A stretch of DNA of 7,539 bases from Cryomorphaceae bacterium (GCA_022565745.1 JAIUMB010000111.1:1-7539); one strand, 5' to 3'. Positions 1-6,312 are shown, counted from the first letter of the stretch. Numbers and translations: made by a program. Notes: generated by a model not told the origin, from the letters alone.

Positions 1-120
1 ATGAATATGAAAATATCTGCCACCGATGTCAAGAAATCAACCAATGCTGATTTTTCCATGACCATACCGGAAGGTTACCAAAAAAAGAATGCCGATCAGC
101 TCAAAAACATTATGCGATAG
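1..120 (+). CDS. C-terminal end of an unidentified gene (5' truncated by the window)
   Basis: The frame is open from the first base and gives 39 residues before a TAG stop. The tail reads as alternating polar and hydrophobic residues (ISATDV, then ADFSMTIPEGYQKK) and ends in QLKNIMR. A closing strand followed by a 'x-Ile-Pro-x-Gly-Tyr-x-Lys' turn is common at the C-terminus of secreted Bacteroidota proteins of the DUF4412 or LolA-like type, but 39 residues cannot establish a family. The ATG at position 1 is probably an internal methionine, since the gene must extend left of the window. It converges with ccmF with only 2 nt between the two stop codons. Confidence 0.6.
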   Translation: MNMKISATDVKKSTNADFSMTIPEGYQKKNADQLKNIMR

Positions 121-122
121 GA

Positions 123-2543
123 TTATGACTTTTGGACAATGCGGTTATAAACAGCAATTAAAGTCCCCAAACCCATCAATATACAGCCAACCCAGAGGAT
201 ATTAATCCAAGGGAAAATTATGGCTTTCAACACCACAAACTCCTCATCATCGTCCACCTTGGTTTTGGTCTTGATGAGGAGTTTGTTTTGTTCAACCTTC
301 ACATCATCGAAGCGGATTTTTATTCCTGCTTCCTCTACAATTTCTTCATGATGAAAGTCCATATTGTCTTCGATGGTGTATTTGGGTCTTACCATATAGG
401 TGTCACCAGTAGTTGCTACCAACCTCAAAACCGCCTCTACCGTTAATTTTTTTACGGTTTTGTCTTGATTAAACACCGGTTCAGCCACCACGCTATCGAG
501 GATTAAAAAGTGACGGTTTACAATAAAGGTGTCCCCTTTAGCCATCAAAAACTCCATTTCCTCACCGTACCCTTCATCATCACCGCGTTTATCCATATCG
601 GCCGCGTAGGTCAAGTGTGTGAATATGTCTTTGTGAAAATAATGGCGGGTACTTGGCTCCGCAACCAGTCCCATTTCTTCGTTAATCTGAAGATGTGGCT
701 TTAACGTAAAGTCCAATTCGTATTCGCCCTGTTCATTCAAACGCAAGTAGTCCATGAAATAGTAACGACGATGCGCAATTTGTTCAGTCCCTGTAAAAGT
801 AACAAAGTAGTCTCCCATTTGTACGGTGTCATTAAGCTCAACCAGGAGGTTTTCGTTACTGGGAAAGTTTTCAGAAAGATGGACAGGGCTTTTGCTGATG
901 AACTTTTTCGCACCATTGCTTACCAAAGAACCTACGAGCAAAAGACCAAAGCCAACGTGCGCCATTGAGGAGCCACTAAATCTGAATTTTGCTTTGGAAA
1001 CGGAAATCCAGTAATCGATATTAGCAATAACCACGTACCAACCAGAAAGCAGGAGCAATAAATAGAGCACATTTTTATAGAGACCAAATGGAATGGCAAA
1101 CAATAAAGTCAACAACATGGCCAATGCTAAGGAGCGAGCCAAAGGCACCCATGTCCATTTCAGTCTACTTTTTCTGTATGACAAAAATTGTCCCACTGCC
1201 ATCAAGAAACCAATGGCTATGGCAAAGGGGATTTGCCAGGCATTGTAATGAGCAATCTCATCGGTGGGGGGTGCCATTTTTTTGGTTAGCAATGGCACAA
1301 ATCCTTCAGGACCAATCAACTTGTCAATAACCGGAATACTGGTAGAGAAAATGATTTGGAAAGCGGAGACAAACAGCAGCAAAGACCCCACAAACATCCA
1401 AAATTCTCTCGACCAAAACTCTTCATTGCCACTACCCTTGGGGATAGATTTAAAACTGTAGAAGTAAAATGCCAAGGGCAATACAACAAAAGTAAACAGC
1501 AAAAACAGCAACTGGCCATTTAGTCCTAGGTCTACAAATGAATGCACAGAAGTATCCCCCAACACACCACTACGGGTTAAAAACGTGGAGTACAAAATGA
1601 AGAAAAAGGAGAGAATGATAAACAAATACATAGAATGAGCCGCACCTCCTCGATTGCGTTCTATCAACATCAGGTGACCTGCCCCAACGAGAATCAACCA
1701 AGGCACCAAAGAGGCGTTTTCCACGGGATCCCACGCCCAAAAACCACCAAAGCTCAATGCTTCATAGGCCCAAGCGCCTCCCATTAAAATACCGGTACCC
1801 AAGATTGAAATGCTAAAAAACGTCCATGGTAAAGCTGGTTTTAACCAAGATTTGTGGTCTTTACGCATTAGTCCGGCCATGGCAAATAAAAATGGCACAA
1901 CCACACTGGCGAACCCCAAAAACAAAGTTGGTGGGTGAATGGTCATCCAGTAATTCTGTAAGAGTGGGTTTAGGCCGGTACCATCAGCAAAGGCCTCAAT
2001 CTGTTGCAGGTAATCCGGAAGACGCGTCCAGGGCAAAGCAGCGTTCTCTGGCATTTCACGAATAAGCACAAATGGGCTTAAACCAATTTTAGTTCCGGCG
2101 ATGTAAATACCAAGTATCATGGTTACCAATATCCCCTGTACCACTGCTAAAAATCCGATAACTGGAGCTGTCCATTGCTTGGCTGTGAACAGCAAAATCA
2201 ATCCAAGTACGCTGTGCCAAAACATCCAAAGCAAAAAGCTCCCCTCTTGTCCTTCCCAAAATGCTGAAAAAACAAAGCGTTTTTCTAAGTCGAGTGACGT
2301 GTGCTTCCATGCATAATCGTATTCAAAATAGTGACCAAGTAGCATGAAAAACAAAAGACCTACCACAGCAAAAATACTCACTGCATGCAGCGCAAAAGCA
2401 TACTTACCCCATTTGATGAGTGTATTGTCTTTACTGCGCGACAAAAACATCATCAATGCAGAAAAAATTGCTGTAACCAATGCAAGAATAACCAAGCCTC
2501 TCCCCAACTCCCCTATCCAGGTAGCTTCACCAATGTATTCCAT
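123..2543 (-). CDS. ccmF: Cytochrome c heme lyase subunit CcmF
   Basis: This 806-residue polytopic inner-membrane protein takes heme from holo-CcmE and attaches it to c-type apocytochromes in the periplasm (System I). Family hallmarks are in order: WEGQEGS at 96-102; periplasmic His203 in TIHPPTL; the WWD-type heme-handling motif around 265-283 (FGGFWAWDPVEN followed by ASLVPWL); membrane His290 in GAGHLMLIERN; TRSGVLGDTSVH with periplasmic His334; and membrane His529 in SSMAHVG. These four histidines match the heme ligands known for E. coli CcmF. A periplasmic domain of about 225 residues (about 545-770) precedes one last transmembrane helix. E. coli CcmF is about 647 residues, so this one is long, and most of the extra length lies after His529. 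The only cysteine I see is Cys787, in the last helix. The gene is last in the ccmBCDEF block, 44 nt after ccmE. ATG 2543 has no Shine-Dalgarno sequence, only an A-rich leader. Confidence 0.96.
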   Translation of the reverse strand: MEYIGEATWIGELGRGLVILALVTAIFSALMMFLSRSKDNTLIKWGKYAFALHAVSIFAVVGLLFFMLLGHYFEYDYAWKHTSLDLEKRFVFSAFWEGQEGSFLLWMFWHSVLGLILLFTAKQWTAPVIGFLAVVQGILVTMILGIYIAGTKIGLSPFVLIREMPENAALPWTRLPDYLQQIEAFADGTGLNPLLQNYWMTIHPPTLFLGFASVVVPFLFAMAGLMRKDHKSWLKPALPWTFFSISILGTGILMGGAWAYEALSFGGFWAWDPVENASLVPWLILVGAGHLMLIERNRGGAAHSMYLFIILSFFFILYSTFLTRSGVLGDTSVHSFVDLGLNGQLLFLLFTFVVLPLAFYFYSFKSIPKGSGNEEFWSREFWMFVGSLLLFVSAFQIIFSTSIPVIDKLIGPEGFVPLLTKKMAPPTDEIAHYNAWQIPFAIAIGFLMAVGQFLSYRKSRLKWTWVPLARSLALAMLLTLLFAIPFGLYKNVLYLLLLLSGWYVVIANIDYWISVSKAKFRFSGSSMAHVGFGLLLVGSLVSNGAKKFISKSPVHLSENFPSNENLLVELNDTVQMGDYFVTFTGTEQIAHRRYYFMDYLRLNEQGEYELDFTLKPHLQINEEMGLVAEPSTRHYFHKDIFTHLTYAADMDKRGDDEGYGEEMEFLMAKGDTFIVNRHFLILDSVVAEPVFNQDKTVKKLTVEAVLRLVATTGDTYMVRPKYTIEDNMDFHHEEIVEEAGIKIRFDDVKVEQNKLLIKTKTKVDDDEEFVVLKAIIFPWINILWVGCILMGLGTLIAVYNRIVQKS

Positions 2544-2587
2544 GTGTCATTTTTTTTGAAAAAATACCAAACGCCTTAAAAATTCAC

Positions 2588-2974
2588 TTATTCATTACCA
2601 GCCATGGTGTTCTGTTCATTGTATTTAGATGGACATTTGAGAAGAATCTCGTTGGCAACAAAACCAGTATCTGTAGCAAACCCCTTCATGGTAATATCTT
2701 CCGAACGCTCAAAATCCTGAGGTTTGGGTTGGTGGTAAAAAACTTTACTGCGATTGCCCTCTTTATCTAAAGCGTAAAAAGTAAATAAGTTTTGTCTCGC
2801 GTTATAATTCATTTCGCTCTCCTTATCGAGTTCACCTATGACGGTGTAGGTTTGTCCGGCATTGACTTTAGCCGATTCAAAATCCATGTAAGTACTCGAG
2901 TCCGACAAAGTGGCTATAACCACGCCGATGCTTAAAAATACAATAACCAATGCGATGATATGTGTTTTTTTCAT
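2588..2974 (-). CDS. ccmE: Heme chaperone CcmE, cysteine (CxxxY) type
   Basis: The product is a 128-residue periplasmic heme chaperone with an N-terminal membrane anchor (about residues 6-22). It receives heme via CcmB/CcmC and passes it to CcmF. The small beta-rich domain (about 35-112) fits the CcmE OB fold, with YTVIGELDKES, VFYHQPKP, and MKGFATDTGFVANEILLKC leading into the heme site. Classical CcmE binds heme through His in an H-D-x-x-Y motif. Here the aligned site is Cys114-Pro-Ser-Lys-Tyr118, the C-x3-Y form known from archaea and some bacteria such as Desulfovibrio. The Tyr is kept. Cys114 is the only cysteine in the protein, and the tail after it is just 14 residues. It lies 46 nt downstream of the ccmD-like gene and 44 nt upstream of ccmF. 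Start ATG 2974 has an A/G-rich GAAAAG 5 nt upstream. Confidence 0.93.
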   Translation of the reverse strand: MKKTHIIALVIVFLSIGVVIATLSDSSTYMDFESAKVNAGQTYTVIGELDKESEMNYNARQNLFTFYALDKEGNRSKVFYHQPKPQDFERSEDITMKGFATDTGFVANEILLKCPSKYNEQNTMAGNE

Positions 2975-3020
2975 GACTTTTCAATTAATATGCGTCACGG
3001 TTTATTGTTCGTGAAACACG

Positions 3021-3263
3021 TTACTTTTCTTCATTATTAACATCCCTTTCTAGCTTACCTACTTTTCTGTCGACATAAATCAAGTAACTGATTAAGCCGG
3101 CAAAAATGACCAACATAACGGCGACGACCACGTAGATTTTCCCTTCGGCTCTAAACGTATCTGCCATAGGAATTTCTGAGTCTTGAGCAAAAAGCAAAGC
3201 CGATGGCGTTATTAGTAAAAACACAGCCGCCATTAAGGCGCGAAAAGTTATTAATCGTTCCAT
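3021..3263 (-). CDS. CcmD-like small membrane protein of the cytochrome c maturation cluster
   Basis: This 80-residue protein has a cleavable-looking signal peptide (about 1-27, ending LLFAQ), a short periplasmic stretch, one transmembrane helix (about 43-64) and a charged cytoplasmic tail (DRKVGKLERD). The MADTFRAEGKIYVVVAV segment before and into the helix resembles Bacteroidota proteins annotated as the CcmD family. Classical CcmD is a short helper that helps release holo-CcmE from the CcmABC complex; that role is inferred here from family and position. The start codon overlaps the ccmC stop region by 13 bp (3251-3263), which implies coupled translation, and ccmE follows after 46 nt. Proteobacterial CcmD lacks a signal peptide, so orthology with it is uncertain. 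Confidence 0.85.
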   Translation of the reverse strand: MERLITFRALMAAVFLLITPSALLFAQDSEIPMADTFRAEGKIYVVVAVMLVIFAGLISYLIYVDRKVGKLERDVNNEEK

Positions 3264-3931
3264 TGAGATTGATTCAATTTATTTTGCAGCAGACGCATAC
3301 GCACCTGCAAAGTGTAAATCCAGTATCCGATGAGAAACCATCCGATCACTGCCGGATAGAATACAATTCGCATGTTTTTATCTAAATCGTACGAACTAAA
3401 CGCCGGATTACCACCGCTACCAGGGTGTAAGCTATCGGTTAACCTGGGTAAAATCTGTATAAAAACAATCATCATCACAAAGGCAAAGATGTTGTAAACC
3501 GCTGCGATTCTCGCCTTTTTTTCTGAATCATCTATGGATTGACGGAGAATCAAATAGGCTGCGTACCCTAAGAAACTAACTGCTGCTCCATTAAGTTTAG
3601 GGTCGTTTACCCAAGGTTTACCCCAGGTGAAATTGGCCCAAATCATACCTGTTAAAATGCCTAAAGTCGCCGTTACCATCCCCACCTTTACCGCAAGTTC
3701 AGCACGTATGTCCCACAGGGGCTTTTCTGTACTCAGATAAGCAATACTCGAACTTACCGAAATGGTAAACAGAAATAGCATCACAAACCACATGGTGACG
3801 TGAAAATACAAATTGCGTATGCTTTCATTGAGAATAGGCAAACGGGGCACCGTTCCGAGAAGACCGGCTACAATCGTGTACCCAACCAATAAAACCGCCA
3901 AAATTTTCCACCAATCGCGACGTAAAACCAT
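3251..3931 (-). CDS. ccmC: Heme exporter / cytochrome c maturation protein CcmC
   Basis: CcmC is a polytopic inner-membrane protein of the heme-handling superfamily that loads heme onto CcmE. From ATG 3931 it has 226 residues with about six transmembrane helices. Periplasmic heme-ligand histidines are visible as His44 (NLYFHVTMW) and His169 (TDSLHPG). The WWD-type motif between them reads W-G-K-P-W-V-N-D (103-110), so the last Trp is replaced by Asn while the Asp is kept. In-frame ATG 3979 would add 16 residues (MANTLLCRNFAQIFCT). I prefer ATG 3931 because the protein then begins MVLRRDWWKIL, close to the usual start of this family, and a TAATTTTG promoter-like element (3956-3949) lies inside the extension. 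It overlaps the ccmD-like start by 13 bp. Confidence 0.93.
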   Translation of the reverse strand: MVLRRDWWKILAVLLVGYTIVAGLLGTVPRLPILNESIRNLYFHVTMWFVMLFLFTISVSSSIAYLSTEKPLWDIRAELAVKVGMVTATLGILTGMIWANFTWGKPWVNDPKLNGAAVSFLGYAAYLILRQSIDDSEKKARIAAVYNIFAFVMMIVFIQILPRLTDSLHPGSGGNPAFSSYDLDKNMRIVFYPAVIGWFLIGYWIYTLQVRMRLLQNKLNQSQWND

Positions 3932-3948
3932 CGTGCAAAATATTTGCG

Positions 3949-3956
3949 CAAAATTA
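3949..3956 (-). promoter_or_regulatory. Candidate -7 promoter element for ccmC
   Basis: The minus strand reads TAATTTTG, an exact match to the Bacteroidota TAnnTTTG -7 consensus. It lies 17 nt before the preferred ccmC ATG at 3931. I see no good TTG-type -33 element at the expected distance. A second possible promoter lies farther up: TTTG at 4030-4027, then 18 nt, then TATTTTG at 4008-4002. ccmC may therefore have its own promoter inside the operon. Confidence 0.35.
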
Positions 3957-4010
3957 CGGCACAACAATGTGTTGGCCATTATCCAAAGTCTGCTTTACGT
4001 GCAAAATAAG

Positions 4011-4032
4011 TTTTTGCTATGATTTGCAAAAA
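4011..4032. repeat. A+T-rich inverted repeat in the ccmB-ccmC gap
   Basis: TTTTTGC (4011-4017) and GCAAAAA (4026-4032) form a perfect 7-bp inverted repeat around an 8-nt spacer. It sits in the longest gap of the ccm block (102 nt, or 150 nt with the preferred ccmC start), upstream of the TTTTGC boxes proposed as promoter elements. It could be an operator for a dimeric regulator or part of a promoter. The stem has only two G-C pairs, so a stable transcript hairpin is unlikely. Confidence 0.3.
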
Positions 4033-4081
4033 TCAACGTCAACAGAGGCCATTAAAATCACCATTAATGACCGCTTTGTAC

Positions 4082-4741
4082 TTACTCCTTCCAAAGAAAT
4101 GGAAAGAGGATAATGCTCAATACAAAGGTGGTTACAGATAATCCTCCTAAGGCGATAAGATATGGCTGCGTTTCTGAGAATTCAGCGCCAACCATTGCAC
4201 GTGCTGATCCCGCCAATAAAACCAAAAGAATGGGCAACATCAAAGGAAAGCCCAAAATGGCCGATAAGGCTGGGTGGTTTTTTACCTTTACAGAAATGCC
4301 ATTTATCAAGGTGAGTACGCCCGCAAAACTGAAACCAGCCAGCAAACACAATAGAAAAAAAATACCGTTATGAAATATTACATTACCCAAAAACACCGTG
4401 AATAAGAGCCAATTTAAAAGGGCCAAAAGACCAAAAATCACAGCATTAAATATGAGTTTAGCCATCATCAATTCTGCTGGTGAGCATAAGGTATAAAAAT
4501 AAAAATACCTACCCCCACTCTCTCTTTGAAAGCTTCTAGAAGATATAATCATCGCACCAAAGAGATAGGTAATCCAAAACAAGGCAACCCAAACATCTGG
4601 ACGAATGATGGCGTTAAACACCAAATAGACAATATATACCGTCGACAATAGATACAAGACCATCGACAAACTTTGAAACGGTTGACGCCATTCCAAAAGC
4701 ACATCTTTTTTTACAAGGGCTAAAATTCTTCGGTAATTCAC
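4082..4741 (-). CDS. ccmB: Heme exporter ABC permease subunit CcmB
   Basis: CcmB is the membrane subunit that works with the ATPase CcmA in the CcmABC complex releasing heme-loaded CcmE. The protein has about 219 residues and six predicted transmembrane helices. The N-terminal cytoplasmic segment LALVKKDVLLEWRQ, the RSFQRE-ESGG stretch (about 69-77) and FPLMLPILLVLL (165-176) fit the family. There is no in-frame ATG near the beginning. GTG 4741 gives MNYRRILALVKKD, the usual CcmB-like start. TTG 4759 would add six residues but overlaps a TACCTTTG promoter-like box. It is the first gene of the block, and a divergent peroxidase gene lies upstream, so ccmA is not in its usual place next to ccmB. 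Confidence 0.88.
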   Translation of the reverse strand: MNYRRILALVKKDVLLEWRQPFQSLSMVLYLLSTVYIVYLVFNAIIRPDVWVALFWITYLFGAMIISSRSFQRESGGRYFYFYTLCSPAELMMAKLIFNAVIFGLLALLNWLLFTVFLGNVIFHNGIFFLLCLLAGFSFAGVLTLINGISVKVKNHPALSAILGFPLMLPILLVLLAGSARAMVGAEFSETQPYLIALGGLSVTTFVLSIILFPFLWKE

Positions 4742-4745
4742 TCGG

Positions 4746-4753
4746 CAAAGGTA
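4746..4753 (-). promoter_or_regulatory. Candidate -7 promoter element for the ccmBCDEF block
   Basis: The minus strand reads TACCTTTG, an exact TAnnTTTG match, ending 4 nt before the proposed GTG start of ccmB at 4741. A transcript starting the usual few bases downstream would begin almost at the start codon, giving a leaderless or nearly leaderless mRNA. There is no clear -33 TTG at about 19 nt upstream, so the call is tentative. Confidence 0.35.
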
Positions 4754-4770
4754 AAGCAAACTTCATTTCA

Positions 4771-4778
4771 TATTTTTG
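4771..4778 (+). promoter_or_regulatory. Candidate -7 promoter element for the gpx-bshB1 pair
   Basis: TATTTTTG on the plus strand matches TAnnTTTG exactly, 57 nt before the peroxidase ATG at 4836. The predicted leader is about 50 nt. No convincing -33 element is present; the expected position falls on the opposing ccmB -7 box. Confidence 0.35.
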
Positions 4779-4835
4779 TGCGATCAAAAACAATTAACCT
4801 TATTCTGAGTTTTAGAAGACCTAACAACAAACATC

Positions 4836-5420
4836 ATGTTTAAAATCATCGGATCCCTTTTATTAACCGTGACCTTTTTAGCCTGCTCGCAAAAGGAAAC
4901 AGTGCAAAACATTGAATTAGCTATGAATACAAGCAACAACCCTTCTTTTTACGACTTTAGTGTCACCGATATTGACGGCCAGCCATTTGACTTTTCACAG
5001 CTCAAGGGCAAGCGCGTGCTGATTGTAAACGTTGCTTCCAAATGCGGTTATACCAAACAGTATGAGCAATTACAAGAGCTTTATCAAGAGTTGGGAGGTG
5101 AAAAATTTACCATCATCGGATTTCCCGCCAATAACTTCATGAATCAAGAACCGGGAACAGAAGAGGACATCAAGGCATTTTGTCAAAAAAATTATGGTGT
5201 CACCTTCCCTATGATGAGTAAAATTAACGTCAAAGGGAAAGACATTCATCCACTTTACAGCTGGCTCACCGAAAAAAACAAAAACGGCGTAAACGATTTT
5301 AAGGTTAAGTGGAACTTCCACAAGTTTCTTATCGATGAAAACGGAGTGGTTGTTACCGACCATCCTTCCTCAGTTTCTCCTATGTCTGAAGAAATCGTTT
5401 CCTTTGCCGAAGGAAAATAA
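4836..5420 (+). CDS. Lipoprotein glutathione peroxidase family protein (likely thioredoxin-type)
   Basis: The protein has 194 residues. An N-terminal lipoprotein signal has the lipobox TFLAC with Cys17, so the mature enzyme should be membrane-anchored outside the cytoplasm. The peroxidase domain (about 38-192) has the family signature NVASKCGYT with peroxidatic Cys70, then FPANNFMNQEPG with Gln104, and KWNFHKFL with Trp159-Asn160, which complete the Cys/Gln/Trp/Asn tetrad. Cys116 in KAFCQKNYGVTFPM sits where the resolving Cys lies in two-cysteine, thioredoxin-dependent members, so glutathione is probably not the reductant. The peroxidatic residue is Cys, not selenocysteine. The expected reaction is reduction of H2O2 or organic hydroperoxides. 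bshB1 follows after 34 nt, suggesting co-transcription, and ccmB is divergent. Start ATG 4836 puts the signal peptide at residue 1. Confidence 0.93.
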   Translation: MFKIIGSLLLTVTFLACSQKETVQNIELAMNTSNNPSFYDFSVTDIDGQPFDFSQLKGKRVLIVNVASKCGYTKQYEQLQELYQELGGEKFTIIGFPANNFMNQEPGTEEDIKAFCQKNYGVTFPMMSKINVKGKDIHPLYSWLTEKNKNGVNDFKVKWNFHKFLIDENGVVVTDHPSSVSPMSEEIVSFAEGK

Positions 5421-5454
5421 ACATTGACTCCATACATCATCGATTCCAAACCAA

Positions 5455-6177
5455 ATGACAAACAAAGTAGACGTACTAGCCATAGGCGCGCATCCTGATG
5501 ATGTGGAACTTGGTTGTGGCGGTGCCATTGCCAAATTTGCCGCTGAAGGGAAATTAGTGGCCATTCTCGATCTGACTAAAGGCGAAATGGGTACAAGAGG
5601 CTCCGTAGAAAAACGAAAAGAAGAGGCCGATGCCGCTGCCAAAATCCTTGGTATTTCCCATCGGGCACAGGCCAACTTACCCGACGGGTGGATCAGTAAT
5701 GACAAAGCCTCTCAGCTGGAAGTCATCAAGTGGATTCGGTATTTTCAACCAACACTCTTGCTGATTAATGCGCCAACAGATAGACATCCCGATCATCCAC
5801 ATGCCGCCAACTTGTGTTTAGACGCAGCATTTAAATCTGGTTTAAAAAATATTGTCACCGAGCACTTGGGGCATGTTCAATCTTACCATAGACCAAGGTC
5901 AGTTTATCACTATATTCAGTTTTGGAATATTGAACCAGACATCATCATGGACATTTCTGGCTACTTAGACAAAAAACTTGCCGCGGTAAACGCTTATGAT
6001 TCTCAGTTTTTTAATCCCAACAGCGACGAACCAAAAACAGCAATTTCTTCCAAAAACTTTCTTGATAGTGTTACTTATCGCGCCCAAGACATGGGTAGAC
6101 TTATCTATAAAGATGCTGGAGAGGGATTTATTAGAGCACAGCCTGTAGGATGTAAATCTCTCTTAGACTTGTTTTAA
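5455..6177 (+). CDS. bshB1: Bacillithiol biosynthesis deacetylase BshB1
   Basis: This 240-residue, zinc-dependent LmbE/PIG-L-family deacetylase hydrolyses GlcNAc-malate to GlcN-malate, the second step of bacillithiol synthesis in the cytoplasm. AHPDDVELGCGG (12-23) holds His13, catalytic Asp15 and zinc ligand Asp16. RHPDHPHA (110-117) holds His111 and the third zinc ligand His114. The conserved GEMGTRG loop (43-49) shapes the sugar pocket. KRKEEA (53-58), the YDSQF region (181-185) and the C-terminal EGFIRAQPVG also fit BshB1 and separate it from more distant LmbE proteins. Its length is near the family's usual size. bshA and bshC are not in the window. The gene follows the peroxidase by 34 nt and is followed by a convergent terminator region. 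Confidence 0.94.
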   Translation: MTNKVDVLAIGAHPDDVELGCGGAIAKFAAEGKLVAILDLTKGEMGTRGSVEKRKEEADAAAKILGISHRAQANLPDGWISNDKASQLEVIKWIRYFQPTLLLINAPTDRHPDHPHAANLCLDAAFKSGLKNIVTEHLGHVQSYHRPRSVYHYIQFWNIEPDIIMDISGYLDKKLAAVNAYDSQFFNPNSDEPKTAISSKNFLDSVTYRAQDMGRLIYKDAGEGFIRAQPVGCKSLLDLF

Positions 6178-6226
6178 TCAGATAATTTCTTTTGTGCAAC
6201 ACGAACGTGTTCTGATTTTTGAACAC
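6176..6226 (+). terminator. Candidate terminator after bshB1 with overlapping hairpins
   Basis: Three pairings are visible. AATCAGA (6176-6182) pairs with TCTGATT (6211-6217). AACAC (6198-6202) pairs with GTGTT (6207-6211), followed closely by CTGATTTTT. GTGTTC (6207-6212) pairs with GAACAC (6221-6226). The second and third share 6207-6211 and exclude each other. The T5 run at 6216-6220 follows the first two stems. Stems are short, so efficiency as an intrinsic terminator is uncertain. Confidence 0.45.
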
Positions 6227-6242
6227 CTATTTACTTGGTATC

Positions 6243-6301
6243 AAAAAAACATGTTGACCAAGGGCTGCACTCATTAAACTAAGGAAATCAAGCCCTTAAC
6301 A
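6243..6301 (-). terminator. Candidate terminator of the response-regulator gene
   Basis: On the minus strand a perfect 7-bp stem (6291-6297 with 6260-6266, AAGGGCT/AGCCCTT) encloses a 24-nt loop. After a 4-nt bulge it can be extended by TGTT/AACA (6301-6298 with 6255-6252). Two nucleotides later comes a run of seven T (6249-6243). It begins 12 nt after the response-regulator stop codon, a fitting place for its terminator. The large loop and the bulge weaken the prediction. Confidence 0.5.
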
Positions 6302-6312
6302 CAGTTACTGAT

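Noticed and set aside
2529..2550. A 7-codon frame (MTHGIHW) from ATG 2550 overlapping the ccmF start, possibly a leader peptide
   Set aside because: It is too short, has no regulatory residue pattern, and appears by chance from ATGACACATGG next to the true ATG.
510..2559. Several plus-strand open frames of 60-80 codons within the ccmF region
   Set aside because: They lie antisense to a well-supported ccmF, have unlikely compositions, overlap each other in different frames, and show no recognisable motif. They follow from the codon usage of ccmF.
4049..4067. Direct repeat CCATTAA at 12-bp spacing in the ccmB-ccmC gap
   Set aside because: Seven A+T-rich bases repeated twice are expected by chance, and nothing ties the repeat to a promoter.
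4836..5420. Reading the peroxidase as a glutathione-dependent selenoenzyme
   Set aside because: The peroxidatic codon is TGC (Cys70), not TGA. A resolving-type Cys116 is present, and the neighbouring bshB1 points to a bacillithiol user.
5070..5705. Minus-strand open frames of 68-111 codons across gpx and bshB1
   Set aside because: They are antisense to two genes with complete catalytic motifs and match no family I recognise.
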